DNA from: Sphingomonas_E sp042693015
Lineage (GTDB): Bacteria; Pseudomonadota; Alphaproteobacteria; Sphingomonadales; Sphingomonadaceae
Direction: 5' to 3'
Length of the DNA stretch: 64,000 nt
Assembly: GCF_042693015.1 (NCBI RefSeq)
Contig: NZ_CP170544.1
Span: forward strand, 2,108,001-2,172,000
The notes beneath the pieces were generated by a model. The model was not told where the DNA came from and searched no databases. It was given only the letters and a program-made list of their open reading frames with translations. Below are positions 28,055 to 37,188 of the stretch, piece by piece; positions within the stretch are counted from its first letter, which is position 1; each line of letters starts with the position of its first letter. The position numbers were made by a program, and so were the translations under genes.

Positions 28055-28104
28055 CGCCGAAGGCACAAGCGGGCAGCCGAAGGAAGAAGAAGACCCTCAC
28101 CCAA

Positions 28105-28128
28105 CCCTCTCCCGTAAACGGGAGAGGG
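28105..28128. terminator. Palindrome CCCTCTCCCGT...ACGGGAGAGGG between convergent genes
   Basis: An 11-pair perfect stem with a two-base loop lies between the SRPBCC stop and the stop of the convergent luciferase-like gene. It may serve both as terminator. The same core recurs at 35262, 35352 and 35398, so it is also a dispersed repeat. Confidence 0.6.
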
Positions 28129-28139
28129 CTAAACGCGGT

Positions 28140-29015
28140 TCAACCCGCCTTCGCGATCACCTCGTCGGCGAAGCGGCGGAGGTCGGCTTTCTTCTCGTCG
28201 AGCGGCTGGGCATCCGCCTCGACCGCGTAGAGGTTGCGGAAGGCAACGGCGATGTCGGTGACGCCGGCGTCGCGCAGGCGCTTCACTTCGTCGAGCGTGA
28301 CCATCGAACCGTGCGCCGTGGTGAAGATGCGATAGGGCTTGTCCGCGGTGCCGAGTTCGGCGCGATAGGCGGCGAGCGTGTCGAGCAGCGGTTTGGTCTG
28401 TTCATAGCTGCCGCCGGCGCAGAGCCAGCCGTCGAAGCGGGCCGCGCGCTTCAGCGCCGCATCCGAATGGCCGCCGATCAGGATCGGCAGCGGCTTGGTG
28501 GGCACCGGGTTCAGCTTGACCGGGGCGATATCGTAGAACTCGCCCTTGAAGCCGTAATAGCCGCCATTGGTGAGGCCGCGGACGATTTCGAGGCATTCGT
28601 CGAAGCGCTTGCCGCGCTTGGCGAAATCGACCCCCATAACGGCATAGTCTTCTTCCCACACCGAAAGACCGACGCCGAAGTTGAAGCGGTTGTTGGTGAT
28701 CGCCGCAACCGAGGCGGCAAGCTTGGCCGAATAAAGCGGCGGGCGGACGGGCAGCTTCACGACGTTGGTGGTGAGTTCGAGCTTCGTTGTCGACGCGCCC
28801 ATCGCGGTGGCGAGGATGAAGCTTTCGATGAAGGGCTTGTTTTCCAGAAACTCACGCCCGCCATCGGCGGTGTAGGTATATTTGCTGTCGGTTTCCTGCG
28901 GATAGATCAGGCTGTCTGGGATCATATAGCCCGCATAGCCATGCGCTTCGGCATCGATCGCCAACGGCACCAGATTTTCGAACGGCGTCATCGATTCGGC
29001 GTGGTGGAAACGCAT
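28140..29015 (-). CDS. LLM-class F420/flavin-dependent oxidoreductase
   Basis: The 291-residue protein is a luciferase-superfamily TIM barrel. MRFHHAESMTPFENLVPLAI opens it, RFNFGVGLSVWEEDYAVMGV is the cofactor loop, and PLPILIGGHSDAALKRAARF near 180 is a highly typical central motif of the F420/FMN group. YYGFKGEFYDI is another shared segment. The substrate is unknown. It starts at ATG 29015, followed upstream by a REP element. It shares only the fold with the protein at 20628. Confidence 0.88.
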   Translation of the reverse strand: MRFHHAESMTPFENLVPLAIDAEAHGYAGYMIPDSLIYPQETDSKYTYTADGGREFLENKPFIESFILATAMGASTTKLELTTNVVKLPVRPPLYSAKLAASVAAITNNRFNFGVGLSVWEEDYAVMGVDFAKRGKRFDECLEIVRGLTNGGYYGFKGEFYDIAPVKLNPVPTKPLPILIGGHSDAALKRAARFDGWLCAGGSYEQTKPLLDTLAAYRAELGTADKPYRIFTTAHGSMVTLDEVKRLRDAGVTDIAVAFRNLYAVEADAQPLDEKKADLRRFADEVIAKAG

Positions 29016-29136
29016 GGGTGCCGGCTCCTCGTCTTGATCTTTCGGGTCGGGGAGCGGGTTAGCGGATCGCGGGGAGAACGGCCAGAATCGCGATCGGGCC
29101 GGGTTTGGCGGAAGGGACGTGGGATGCGTTCATCAC

Positions 29137-29225
29137 CGTCACCCTGAACTTGTTTCAGGGTCCATACGAGCCGTTCGAACAGACGCTAGCGCCCATATGG
29201 ATGCTGAAACAAGTTCAGCATGACC
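29137..29225. repeat. REP-like element, CTGAACTTGTTTCAG family
   Basis: The left arm starts GTCACCCTGAACTTGTTTCA and the right arm ends CTGAAACAAGTTCAGCATGA, an imperfect reverse complement about 50 bases away. The same arms form the element at 39464. Confidence 0.8.
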
Positions 29226-29236
29226 AGGCATATAGA

Positions 29237-29632
29237 TTAGCGGATCTGGTCCCAGGCGGTCGCAATATCGGCGATCATGCTGCGGCAGCTATCCAGCGCC
29301 GCGACATCATGGTCGCGCACACCAATCGAAACGAGGCGGTTGGCCTCGGCGAAGATCGTGGCGAGCAGCGGGGCGACGTCCCCGCCCTTTTCGTGATCGA
29401 GCCCGGCGTCGAGTGCGGCGATGATCGCGAGGACGCGGGTCTGGCTATCGGTGCGCTTGGGCGCATCATTGCCGGCGACCGCGGTCTTCAGCATCGTCAG
29501 CCGCGTCAGCAGTTCTTCATAGAGGATCGCCACCAGCCGGTGCGGCGAGGCACCTTCGATCCGCGTCGTCACGTCGACGCTGTGATAGCGGGCGCCGGCG
29601 GGGGCATAACGGCGGGCGGCGGAACCGAACAT
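29237..29632 (-). CDS. fliS: Flagellar export chaperone FliS
   Basis: FliS binds flagellin in the cytoplasm, prevents its early polymerisation and delivers it to the export gate. The 131-residue helical protein has the family N terminus ARRYAPAGARYHSVDV, in which the conserved tyrosines lie, followed by SPHRLVAILYEELLTRLTML, the first helix of the four-helix bundle. The length is normal. The start ATG 29632 is preferred; an in-frame extension has no family support. It follows fliD by 69 bases on the same strand, the usual order. No flagellin gene is in the window. Confidence 0.9.
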   Translation of the reverse strand: MFGSAARRYAPAGARYHSVDVTTRIEGASPHRLVAILYEELLTRLTMLKTAVAGNDAPKRTDSQTRVLAIIAALDAGLDHEKGGDVAPLLATIFAEANRLVSIGVRDHDVAALDSCRSMIADIATAWDQIR

Positions 29633-29701
29633 CAAAACTCTCCTGTGGCGACAGCGACGGCCGCGTAAAATCTGCAATCGGGAACGGATTGGCTAAGTCG
29701 A

Positions 29702-31312
29702 TCAGCCGTCGTCGTTGGTCCACATCTTGATCTGCTGATCGAGATAGGACTGCGTCGCCTTGTAGGCGGAGACGCGGCTGTCCATCGTCGTGAACTGCTT
29801 GACGAGGCGATCGCGATAGCTGGCCTCGCGGGTTTCCATCTTCTCGCGATCGGTGGTGATCGTCTTGGTTTCGGTGGTCAGCCGGTTCTGTGAGCTGGCG
29901 AGCGGGCCACCGGCGGCGCGCAGCGCATCGCGGATCGCCTGCAACGCGCCGCCGACGCCGAGATCGACGGTGACCGTGCCCGAGGCGAGGTTGCCGAGCG
30001 GTTCGATGATCAGGCCCTTGGACGAGGCCGAGATGGACGAGATGAGCTGGCCACCGGCCGCGATCGCGGCGACGCCGCCGATCTTGCCCGAGGCGGGGTT
30101 GGTGAGATCGCCGGCGACGAGATCGGTGACGGTGTAGGTGCCGGGCTTGGCGCGGCCATAGCCGCTGACGATCTTGATCAGCGGCGACGATGCCGTCTGG
30201 CCGGGGTTGAACATGGCTTCGACGCCGTCCGGATCTTCGGCCAGAACCTTGGCCAGCCGCTCGCTGTCGACGCTGAGCGTGCCGTTGCGTTCGGTGCGGA
30301 CACCGATTTCGGCGAGGGTGGAGGGGCCGCCGGCGCTGGACAGCACGGTCGAGGTAAGACGCGAAAGCTGGCGCTGCATCTCGCGGATGCCGACATCGCC
30401 GCGCAGCACGCCGGTGGTGGGCGCGGTCGCTTCATCGAGCATGCTCTTGAGCTCGTTATAGGCGGCGACGAAATCGCTGACCGCCTGGGAGATCGCGTCC
30501 GTCTGACGGGCCGAACCGATCGCGACGGTGGTGCCGACCGCTTCCTTCTTCAGCTCCACCTTCACGCCGGGGATGAGATCGGAGAAGGTGTTGGAGACGC
30601 GGCGGACCTCGACACCGTCGAGCTTGACGATCGCATCCTGCGCCTTCTGGGCCAGCGTCATGCCGGTGACGTTGGCGGGATCGTAGGTCGCGGGATCGAA
30701 GGCGAATTTCTGCAGGCCGACATCGGCCGCTGGATCGACCACCAGCTTGAACGACTGGGCCTCTCCGGTCGCGCCCTTGAGCACGATGCGCGAACCGTTG
30801 GTGTCTTCGAGGATCGAGGCGGTGACGCCCGACTGCGCCGCGTTGATCGCGCGGGCAAGGCCCAGCAGCGAGTCATTGGCGGAATTGATGGTGATGTCGA
30901 AGCTGCCGTTCGCGGTGGTGAGCGTGATCTTGCCCTGGCCGATCGGGCTGTTGGTGCCCGAGACATTGGCCGAGACCAGCGACTGGGCGGCGGCGAGCTG
31001 CTTCACTTCGAGCGAGGCGGACAGGCTGCCGATGCGGGCGCCGGCGATCGCAGTGGTGGCGACGATGCTGCTGTCCGAAGAGGTGGCCTGGGTGAAGAGG
31101 GTGCCGCCGGAGATCAGCGAACCGAGCGCGGTGGCGAAGCCGTCGATGCCGCCGACGATGCCGCCGAGCGCGGAAATCTTGGCGGTGTTGGTTTCCTCGC
31201 GCGCCTTGAGGGCATTGTCCTTCGGCGTCTTGGAGGCGGCCGCGAGCTGATCGATCAACGACGAGGTGTCGATGCCCGATCCGATACCCAAACTCGCTGC
31301 AATCGACGTCAC
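29702..31312 (-). CDS. fliD: Flagellar filament cap protein FliD
   Basis: FliD forms the cap at the filament tip and folds exported flagellin into place. The 536-residue protein has the family N terminus SLGIGSGIDTSSLIDQLAAA, a variable middle, the segment ISQAVSDFVAAYNELKSMLD typical of the FliD C domain, and the C-terminal coiled coil ending TQSYLDQQIKMWTNDD. The start is taken as GTG 31312, because GGGGA lies six bases before it; the TTG two codons earlier sits against that ribosome site. Composition is rich in Ala, Ser and Thr as usual for axial proteins. It is cotranscribed with fliS. Confidence 0.92.
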   Translation of the reverse strand: MTSIAASLGIGSGIDTSSLIDQLAAASKTPKDNALKAREETNTAKISALGGIVGGIDGFATALGSLISGGTLFTQATSSDSSIVATTAIAGARIGSLSASLEVKQLAAAQSLVSANVSGTNSPIGQGKITLTTANGSFDITINSANDSLLGLARAINAAQSGVTASILEDTNGSRIVLKGATGEAQSFKLVVDPAADVGLQKFAFDPATYDPANVTGMTLAQKAQDAIVKLDGVEVRRVSNTFSDLIPGVKVELKKEAVGTTVAIGSARQTDAISQAVSDFVAAYNELKSMLDEATAPTTGVLRGDVGIREMQRQLSRLTSTVLSSAGGPSTLAEIGVRTERNGTLSVDSERLAKVLAEDPDGVEAMFNPGQTASSPLIKIVSGYGRAKPGTYTVTDLVAGDLTNPASGKIGGVAAIAAGGQLISSISASSKGLIIEPLGNLASGTVTVDLGVGGALQAIRDALRAAGGPLASSQNRLTTETKTITTDREKMETREASYRDRLVKQFTTMDSRVSAYKATQSYLDQQIKMWTNDDG

Positions 31313-31424
31313 CAGCAATCCCCTTCGCTCACATCGGGAAGAACGGCGCGAAAGCGCGGATGTTTAGGGGCGAAGGGAGCTTTTTATCGGTTGCCCGAAA
31401 GCGCGGCGCAGCTACGGGAAGGAC

Positions 31425-32429
31425 ATGCCTAGCGATCCCGCCGAACCCCGCATCCTGATCCCGCAGAACCTGTCGCCGAACGCCATTGCGAGCCGCCTTG
31501 CGGACGGGCGGATCGTGGCGATCGGCGGGCGGACGATGGGGACGACATGGTCGGCGAAGATCGTCGCGAAGGGCGAATTGCCGGGCGTCGAGGCGGCGTT
31601 GCAGGCGCTGCTCGACCGGGTCGTTGACGAGATGAGCAATTGGGAGGCGGCGAGCAACGTCAGCCGCTTCAACCGGCTGGCAGCCGGGCAGTGGCAGACG
31701 TTGCCGCCGGACTTTTTCACAGTGCTGCGCCGGGGGCTGGAGATCGCCGCCGCAAGCCACGGCGCCTTCGATCCGACAGCGGGTGCGCTGGTCGATATGT
31801 GGGGTTTCGGCCCTGCACCGGCGCGGCTGGAACCGCCGGCGGATGCGGAGATCGCGACCGCGCTGGCGGCGACGGGATATCGGCGGATCGAGTTGGACGT
31901 ACATGCGAGGCGGGCGCGCCAGCCGGGCGGCGTCTCGCTGGACCTATCAGGCATCGCCAAGGGCTATGCGGTCGACCTGCTGGCGGATTTCCTGCGTGAG
32001 CGGGGCCATCGGCACTTTCTGGTCGAAGTGGGCGGGGAGCTGGTTGGGGACGGCATTCTGCCCGACGGCCAGCCCTGGTGGGTCGACCTGGAGGCGCCGC
32101 CGGGCCTGCGCGTGGCGCCGGCGCGGATCGCGCTCCATGGCCTCGCGGTAGCGACAACCGGGGATTATCGCCGTTTCTTCGATCATGCCGGACGGCGTTA
32201 CGCCCACAGCATCGACCCACGCACCGGACAGCCAGTGGAAAATGGCGTGGCGGCGGTATCGGTGGTCTACCGCCGCTGCATGGACGCCGATGCGTGGGCC
32301 ACCGCGCTGGCCGTGCTCGGCATGGAAGCGGGCATGACGCTGGCGACCGAACAGGGCGTCGCCGCGCGCTTCATAACGAACGAGGGCGGGGAAGCCTTCT
32401 CCCCCGCCCTCGCCGCGATGCTGGATTGA
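31425..32429 (+). CDS. apbE: FAD:protein FMN transferase
   Basis: ApbE attaches FMN covalently to threonine or serine of target flavoproteins outside or at the membrane. The 334-residue protein has the family segments MGTTWSAKIV near 38, MSNWEAASNVSRFNR near 70, GAFDPTAGALVDMWGFGP near 112, SLDLSGIAKGYAVDLLADFL near 172, and YAHSIDPRTGQPVENGVAAV near 262 with the metal-binding Asp region. No lipoprotein signal is seen, so location is unclear. No RnfG/NqrC or other obvious target gene is adjacent; it diverges from fliD and converges with the TonB receptor. Confidence 0.93.
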   Translation: MPSDPAEPRILIPQNLSPNAIASRLADGRIVAIGGRTMGTTWSAKIVAKGELPGVEAALQALLDRVVDEMSNWEAASNVSRFNRLAAGQWQTLPPDFFTVLRRGLEIAAASHGAFDPTAGALVDMWGFGPAPARLEPPADAEIATALAATGYRRIELDVHARRARQPGGVSLDLSGIAKGYAVDLLADFLRERGHRHFLVEVGGELVGDGILPDGQPWWVDLEAPPGLRVAPARIALHGLAVATTGDYRRFFDHAGRRYAHSIDPRTGQPVENGVAAVSVVYRRCMDADAWATALAVLGMEAGMTLATEQGVAARFITNEGGEAFSPALAAMLD

Positions 32430-32443
32430 GTTTTTGTTGGTCT

Positions 32444-32486
32444 GGATCGTAACCGGCAGGAGCGATGCTCCCGCCGGCTACGATCC
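32444..32486. terminator. Long hairpin between apbE and the TonB-dependent receptor
   Basis: GGATCGTA-CCGGC-GGAGC pairs with GCTCC-GCCGG-TACGATCC around a three-base loop, a stem of about 18 pairs with small mismatches. It lies between two convergent genes and may end both transcripts, although no clear U-tract follows on either side. Confidence 0.55.
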
Positions 32487-32495
32487 ATCCGGGCC

Positions 32496-34934
32496 TCAGA
32501 AGCTGTAGTAGAGGCTCAACCGGGCCGAACGATCCTCGCCGGGGGTGGCCCAGCCATTGTTGCGGATGCCGGTGAAGTAGCGCTCGTTGGTGAAGTTCTG
32601 GATGTTGAGCTGCGCGGTCAGCCCTTCCATCACCTCATAGGACACGAACGCACGGTGGGTAAGATAGTCCTTGGACTTGAAGATCGGCGTCAGCGCGGCA
32701 CTCGGTGTGGTCGCCAGCGGGGTCACCAACGCGCTGTTGTTGAGCGCAAAGCTGCCCTGATAGGTGAAGCCGTAACCGATCTGCAGGCCGAACGGCAGCG
32801 TGTAGGTGGTGAACAGGCTGCCGGAATGCTTCGGCGTCTGCGTCAGATCCTGACCCGCCTGCGGATCGAGCACGAGGCTGTTGTTGCCGCAGGGGTTAGT
32901 CACAGGGGTGCCGGCGATCGGCCCCGGATTGGCAAGGCAGTAATCCGAAACCGACTGGCGGACCTTGCTGTCGAGGTAGGTATAGTTGGCGAAGATCGCC
33001 CAGGCATCGGTGACATTGCCCGAAGCACCGAGCGCGATACCGTCAACGCGGGCGCGGCCATCGAGAACCGGCAGGGTGGTGACGATCGGATCGTTGGTGG
33101 CGACGCGATAGTTGGTGCGATCGTTGCGGAAGGCCGCAGCGGTAAGCTGCAAACGGCGTTCGAACAAATCCGCCTTCACGCCGAATTCGAAATTCTCGGC
33201 CTTTTCCGGGCCGACATCGCAGGGATCCTGAACGCCGCCCGGCGCCGTAATCAACGAACCGCAGCCCAGCCGCACCGTCGCCGAACCCGGCGTGCGGGAA
33301 TTGGCGTAGGCCGCATAAATGCTGACGTTTTCGACCGGCTTGTAGTTCAGACCGACACGATAGGAGAACAGATTCTCGTTGCTGACCTGTTCGCTGCCGC
33401 GGGTATAGGCGCCGAGGTTAGGGCCGACCGTGGTGGAGAAGGTGTCAGCGCGGAATTTGGCGTGATAATCCTCGTACCGGACGCCGGCATTGAATTCGAG
33501 CTGTTCGATGATCTTGATCGTATCGAACGCGTAGATCGCCTTGGAGCTGTTGTTGCCGTAGGATTTGCCGCTGAGGATGAAGTTCACCGGGCCGGTGTAG
33601 GTGGTATCAGGGTCGGTGAAATCGATCGGCGGCTGCGCGACGGTGGAACCGTCGGCATTACGCAGCAGGTTGCCGCTGACCAGCGCGTAATCCTCCCACG
33701 ACAAGGATGCACCGATCACGAAGTTATGTTCGAGACCGCCGGTGTTGAACGTCGCCTTGAGATCGGTCTGATTGTAGAACAGATTATTGGTCTGGTTGCG
33801 AACCGAACCGCGCGGGCCGCTGGGATAATAGAAGCCCGGCGCGCCAGCGAAGCCGCCGATCGCCGCCGCACACGGCACGCCGGCGGGGGTGACGCCGGTG
33901 GCGCTGGTCGAGCTAGGCAGGCAATAGGTGCCCTGCGGCGCGCTGGTAACGCTGTCCTGCGTCACGCGCTGATAGCGGGTGAGGTTGCGGATCGAGACAT
34001 TGTCGCTGAAATCATGGTCGAAGCGGGCCGTGGCCTGATTGACCTTGATATCCTGATCGTCGAGGTTGGCGATGCCGAAATAATCGCTGTCGCTGACGCC
34101 CGGCAGCGGACCGTCATTCACCAGCGTCTGATAGTAAGGTACGCCGTAGATGGGCACATTGTTGTCCTCCTGGTGGAGGTAGGACAAAGTGAACCGGGTC
34201 GGGCCGTCGATGCCGATCGTCACCGACGGGGCGATGCCCCAGCGCTTGTTCTTCTCAACGTCGCGGCCGGGCACGTCATTGCGGTGGAACACGCCATTCA
34301 GGCGGAACGCCACGAGATCGCTCGCCCGGACATTGCTGTCGACGGTGGCGCGATAATAATTGTCGGTGCCGATGCCGGCCGAAACCACCGTCAGATCTTC
34401 CGCTTGCGGAGTCTTGCTGACGAGATTGATCGTGCCGCCGACCGAACCGGAACCGCTGAACACGGTGTTGGCGCCGTTATAGACTTCGATCTGCTGCAGG
34501 TTGAAGGTTTCCGAGCGGCTATATTGCGCGCTATCGCGAACGCCATCCTGAGTGATGTCGTTGTTCGCCGAATAGCCGCGCAGGTTGATGCTGTCGCCGA
34601 AACCGCCGCCGCCTTCGCCCGCACCAAAGGTGATGCCGGGAATCGTGGACAGCGCGTCACGCAAGGTGAGCAGGTTCTGCTTCTGCAGCGTCTGGTTGCT
34701 GATGACGGTGATCGTCTGCGGCGTATCGAGCAGCGGCGCGGTCGCCTTGGGGGATTCGACGCGTTCGACCTTGATCTCGTCCTCGATCGCGCTCGCCTCG
34801 ACCGTCACGCCACCGAGCTTGCCGCCCTGCGTTTCGGACTGCGCCATCGCCGGCGCGGAGGCGATGAAACCGACGCAGCCGAGCGCGAGAAACGCGGGCA
34901 GGCTTGCGGAACTACGAAAATCGGAATTGGCCAC
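32496..34934 (-). CDS. TonB-dependent siderophore receptor (catecholate, Fiu-like)
   Basis: The 812-residue outer-membrane protein imports a ferric siderophore with energy from TonB. It has a signal peptide (cleavage near AMAQ at 31-32), a plug domain with TPQTITVISNQTLQKQNLL and NLRGYSANNDITQDGVRDSA, and a 22-strand barrel ending LSLYYSF with the aromatic C-terminal residue. The plug pattern and length resemble Fiu/CirA-like catecholate receptors. Two cysteine pairs in outer loops (GTYCLPSS, VPCAAA) may be disulfides. A Fur-like site lies 57 bases upstream, so iron starvation probably induces it. The ligand is not provable from sequence. Confidence 0.92.
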   Translation of the reverse strand: MANSDFRSSASLPAFLALGCVGFIASAPAMAQSETQGGKLGGVTVEASAIEDEIKVERVESPKATAPLLDTPQTITVISNQTLQKQNLLTLRDALSTIPGITFGAGEGGGGFGDSINLRGYSANNDITQDGVRDSAQYSRSETFNLQQIEVYNGANTVFSGSGSVGGTINLVSKTPQAEDLTVVSAGIGTDNYYRATVDSNVRASDLVAFRLNGVFHRNDVPGRDVEKNKRWGIAPSVTIGIDGPTRFTLSYLHQEDNNVPIYGVPYYQTLVNDGPLPGVSDSDYFGIANLDDQDIKVNQATARFDHDFSDNVSIRNLTRYQRVTQDSVTSAPQGTYCLPSSTSATGVTPAGVPCAAAIGGFAGAPGFYYPSGPRGSVRNQTNNLFYNQTDLKATFNTGGLEHNFVIGASLSWEDYALVSGNLLRNADGSTVAQPPIDFTDPDTTYTGPVNFILSGKSYGNNSSKAIYAFDTIKIIEQLEFNAGVRYEDYHAKFRADTFSTTVGPNLGAYTRGSEQVSNENLFSYRVGLNYKPVENVSIYAAYANSRTPGSATVRLGCGSLITAPGGVQDPCDVGPEKAENFEFGVKADLFERRLQLTAAAFRNDRTNYRVATNDPIVTTLPVLDGRARVDGIALGASGNVTDAWAIFANYTYLDSKVRQSVSDYCLANPGPIAGTPVTNPCGNNSLVLDPQAGQDLTQTPKHSGSLFTTYTLPFGLQIGYGFTYQGSFALNNSALVTPLATTPSAALTPIFKSKDYLTHRAFVSYEVMEGLTAQLNIQNFTNERYFTGIRNNGWATPGEDRSARLSLYYSF

Positions 34935-34990
34935 GATGGCTCCCCCTTCGATACGGCCGTGTCGCTACGGCCCCGGAATGCGGGGAGGCT

Positions 34991-35009
34991 ATTGCTAGTC
35001 ATTCTCAAT
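34991..35009 (-). promoter_or_regulatory. Fur-like box upstream of the siderophore receptor
   Basis: On the minus strand the 19 bases read ATTGAGAATGACTAGCAAT, a partial dyad resembling alphaproteobacterial Fur sites (TGAGAAT-type half). It lies about 57 bases before the receptor start codon, where a promoter is expected. It was found by eye only. Confidence 0.5.
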
Positions 35010-35024
35010 ATTGTCAACCGTCGA

Positions 35025-35252
35025 TCACTGAGATCGATTTGCACGTTCAAAAAGCCATACGCGGATCGCGCTGGCGAGGTTGGGCGGATCGGGATCGGCA
35101 ACGCGCTCCGCATCGATGCGGGCCACAAGTGCATTCAATGGCACGGCTTCTTCCCGCGCGGCCGCACCAAGCGCATCCCAGAAAATGGGTTCCAGGCTGA
35201 TCGAGGTGGAATGGCCGGCGATCATCACCGAGCGTTTGACGGGGCCGGGCAT
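35025..35252 (-). CDS. Small ribbon-helix-helix domain protein
   Basis: The 75-residue protein is of the RHH_4 type: KRSVMIAGHSTSISLEPIFW gives the beta strand and first helix, and ASAIRVWLFERAN the second helix of a ribbon-helix-helix fold. Such proteins may bind DNA, but the family has no assigned regulon. The start ATG 35252 is preferred, as the longer in-frame version reads through a palindromic repeat. It is directly upstream of the siderophore receptor on the same strand, with the Fur-like box between its stop and the receptor, so any shared control is open. Confidence 0.8.
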   Translation of the reverse strand: MPGPVKRSVMIAGHSTSISLEPIFWDALGAAAREEAVPLNALVARIDAERVADPDPPNLASAIRVWLFERANRSQ

Positions 35253-35261
35253 TACCTTGCC

Positions 35262-35419
35262 CCCTCTCCCACTTGTGGGAGAGGGATGGGGTGAGGGCAC
35301 GCCACGCCCTCAAAAAGCGTGCAGCCGAGAATGAAGAAGACCCTCACTCAACCCTCTCCCGTGCAGACGGGAGAGGGCTAGAAGGGCCCACCCCCAACCC
35401 CTCCCGCGAGCGGGAGGGG
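35262..35419. repeat. Cluster of three CCCTCTCCC-type palindromes
   Basis: Stems lie at 35262-35285 (CCCTCTCCCAC / GTGGGAGAGGG), 35352-35377 (CCCTCTCCCGT / ACGGGAGAGGG) and 35398-35419 (CCCCTCCCGC / GCGGGAGGGG). Together they fill the gap between the phbB stop and the RHH gene start, and the last could terminate phbB. The same core is at 28105. Confidence 0.7.
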
Positions 35420-35426
35420 CGTTGGC

Positions 35427-36149
35427 TCAATACATGTGCTGGCCGCCGTTGATCGACAGGGTCGATCCGGTGACGAAGCCCGCCTCCTCACCGGTGAGGA
35501 AGGTGACGCCGCGGGCGATTTCCTCGGCATGGCCCAGGCGGCCGACCGGCACCTTGGCGACGATCTTGGCGAGCACGTCCTGCGGCACCGCGGCCACCAT
35601 GTCGGTGTCGATATAACCCGGCGCGATCGCGTTCACGGTGACGCCGAACTTGGCGCCTTCCTGCGCCAGCGCCTTGGTGAAGCCATGGATGCCGGACTTG
35701 GCGGCGGCATAGTTGACCTGGCCGTACTGGCCGGCCTGGCCGTTGATCGAGCCGATATTGACGATGCGACCCCAGCCCCGTTCGCGCATACCGGGGAACG
35801 TGGCCTTCGCCATGTTGAAGCAGCCGCCCAGGTTTGTGTCGATCACGTCCTTCCACGCCTGCCAATCCATCTTGAGCAGCGTGCCATCGCGCGTGATGCC
35901 GGCATTGTTGACGAGGATGTCGACGGGGCCAAGTTCGGCTTCCACCTGCTTCACGCCGGCGAGACACGCTTCATGATCGGCGACGTCCCATTGGTAGGCG
36001 GTTATGCCGGTGCGGTCGGAGAATTCCTTGGCGCGTTCGACATTGCCAGCATAATTGGCGGCGACGGTGATCCCCTTCGCCTTCAAGGCGAGGCTGATCG
36101 CCTCCCCGATGCCGCGCGTTCCCCCGGTTACGATCGCAACTCTGGCCAC
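35427..36149 (-). CDS. phbB: Acetoacetyl-CoA reductase (NADPH)
   Basis: This short-chain dehydrogenase reduces acetoacetyl-CoA to (R)-3-hydroxybutyryl-CoA for polyhydroxybutyrate synthesis. The 240-residue protein has the cofactor motif GGTRGIG at 9-15, NNAG at 81-84, and the catalytic S134, Y147 and K151 (YAAAKSG). The end HEEIARGV-like region and SINGGQHMY are typical of PhaB. The start is GTG 36149 with a GGGAG site six bases upstream, giving VARVAIVTGG; a longer frame has no such site. No phaA or phaC lies next to it; the start is 32 bases within the 3' end of hemH. Confidence 0.9.
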   Translation of the reverse strand: MARVAIVTGGTRGIGEAISLALKAKGITVAANYAGNVERAKEFSDRTGITAYQWDVADHEACLAGVKQVEAELGPVDILVNNAGITRDGTLLKMDWQAWKDVIDTNLGGCFNMAKATFPGMRERGWGRIVNIGSINGQAGQYGQVNYAAAKSGIHGFTKALAQEGAKFGVTVNAIAPGYIDTDMVAAVPQDVLAKIVAKVPVGRLGHAEEIARGVTFLTGEEAGFVTGSTLSINGGQHMY

Positions 36150-36180
36150 ATCAGTCTCCCACGGAAGTTCGCCGCAAAGA

Positions 36181-37188
36181 CTAGAGTGATGGCAGCCACC
36201 CTTCAAGTTCGCGGCCCAAGAGTTTTTTCAGCATTTCAACGCCCGCAATACTGTCATTCAAGCAGGGCAGATAGGCGAAGTGGGATCCCCCTGCCCGCAG
36301 GAATGTATCGCGGCCGCGTATTGCGATTTCCTCCAATGTTTCAAGGCAGTCGACCGAGAAACCGGGCGCGACGACGGCGACGCGGGTGATGCCGCGACCG
36401 GGGAGCGCGGCGAGCGTCGCCTCCGTCGAGGGCTCCAGCCATTTGGCGCGGCCGAATCGCGACTGGAAGGACAGGATGAGATCGCGGCCAAGCGCATCGC
36501 CCAGCAGCCGCGCAGTCTTGACGCACTGGCAATGATAGGGATCGCCGAGATCGAGGGTCCGCTGCGGCATGCCATGGAAGCTGGCAAGGATCGCCTGCGG
36601 CTCGAAATCCAGCGCGGCGAGTTCGGCGGTGACGCTTGTTTCGAGCGCGGCGATATAGGCGGGATCGTCATGATAAGGCGGCAAGGTGCGCACCGCCGGC
36701 TGCCAGCGCATCGCCGCCAGCGCGGCAAAGGCATCGTCATTGGCGGTGGCCGTCGTCGCTGCGCAATATTGCGGGTAGAGCGGCGCCAGCAGGACGCGAT
36801 CACACCCCTGCTCCTTGAGCGCGCGGATGCGATCGGCGATCGCCGGACGGCCATAGCGCATGGCATGATCGACGATGACATCCGGGCCGAAGGCGCCTTG
36901 CAGCGCGGTTGTTTGAGCGCGTGTGAGTGCCGCAAGCGGCGAGCCGTCTTCGCGCCAGACCTGGGCATAGGCATGGGCCGATTTCTTCGGGCGGGTCGTC
37001 AGCACCAGGCCACGCAGGATCGGCTGCCAGGCGATCGACGGGATTTCGACGACGCGACGATCGGACAGGAATTGCTTGAGGTAGCGCCGCACCGAAGGCG
37101 CATCGGGCGCGTCAGGCGTGCCGAGATTGATCAGCAGCACGCCGATCCGCGGCGGCTGCACCGGCGGATGATCGGGCGGACGGTTCAT
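36181..37188 (-). CDS. hemH: Ferrochelatase
   Basis: HemH inserts ferrous iron into protoporphyrin IX, the last step of protohaem synthesis, at the inner membrane surface. The 335-residue protein has GVLLINLGTPDAPDAPSVRR at the N terminus, ASFHGMPQ with the catalytic His at H205, and the acidic pair region VDCLETLEEIAI near 280-290. The length is normal for the bacterial enzyme. Its start overlaps the stop of the molybdopterin oxidoreductase gene by four bases (37185-37188), so they may be cotranscribed, though the functions are not obviously linked. Confidence 0.95.
   Translation of the reverse strand: MNRPPDHPPVQPPRIGVLLINLGTPDAPDAPSVRRYLKQFLSDRRVVEIPSIAWQPILRGLVLTTRPKKSAHAYAQVWREDGSPLAALTRAQTTALQGAFGPDVIVDHAMRYGRPAIADRIRALKEQGCDRVLLAPLYPQYCAATTATANDDAFAALAAMRWQPAVRTLPPYHDDPAYIAALETSVTAELAALDFEPQAILASFHGMPQRTLDLGDPYHCQCVKTARLLGDALGRDLILSFQSRFGRAKWLEPSTEATLAALPGRGITRVAVVAPGFSVDCLETLEEIAIRGRDTFLRAGGSHFAYLPCLNDSIAGVEMLKKLLGRELEGWLPSL

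Noticed and set aside
32655..35294. Very long plus-strand open frame over the siderophore receptor
   Set aside because: It is antisense to a full-length TonB receptor with signal peptide and plug motifs; high GC at third codon positions makes such shadows open.
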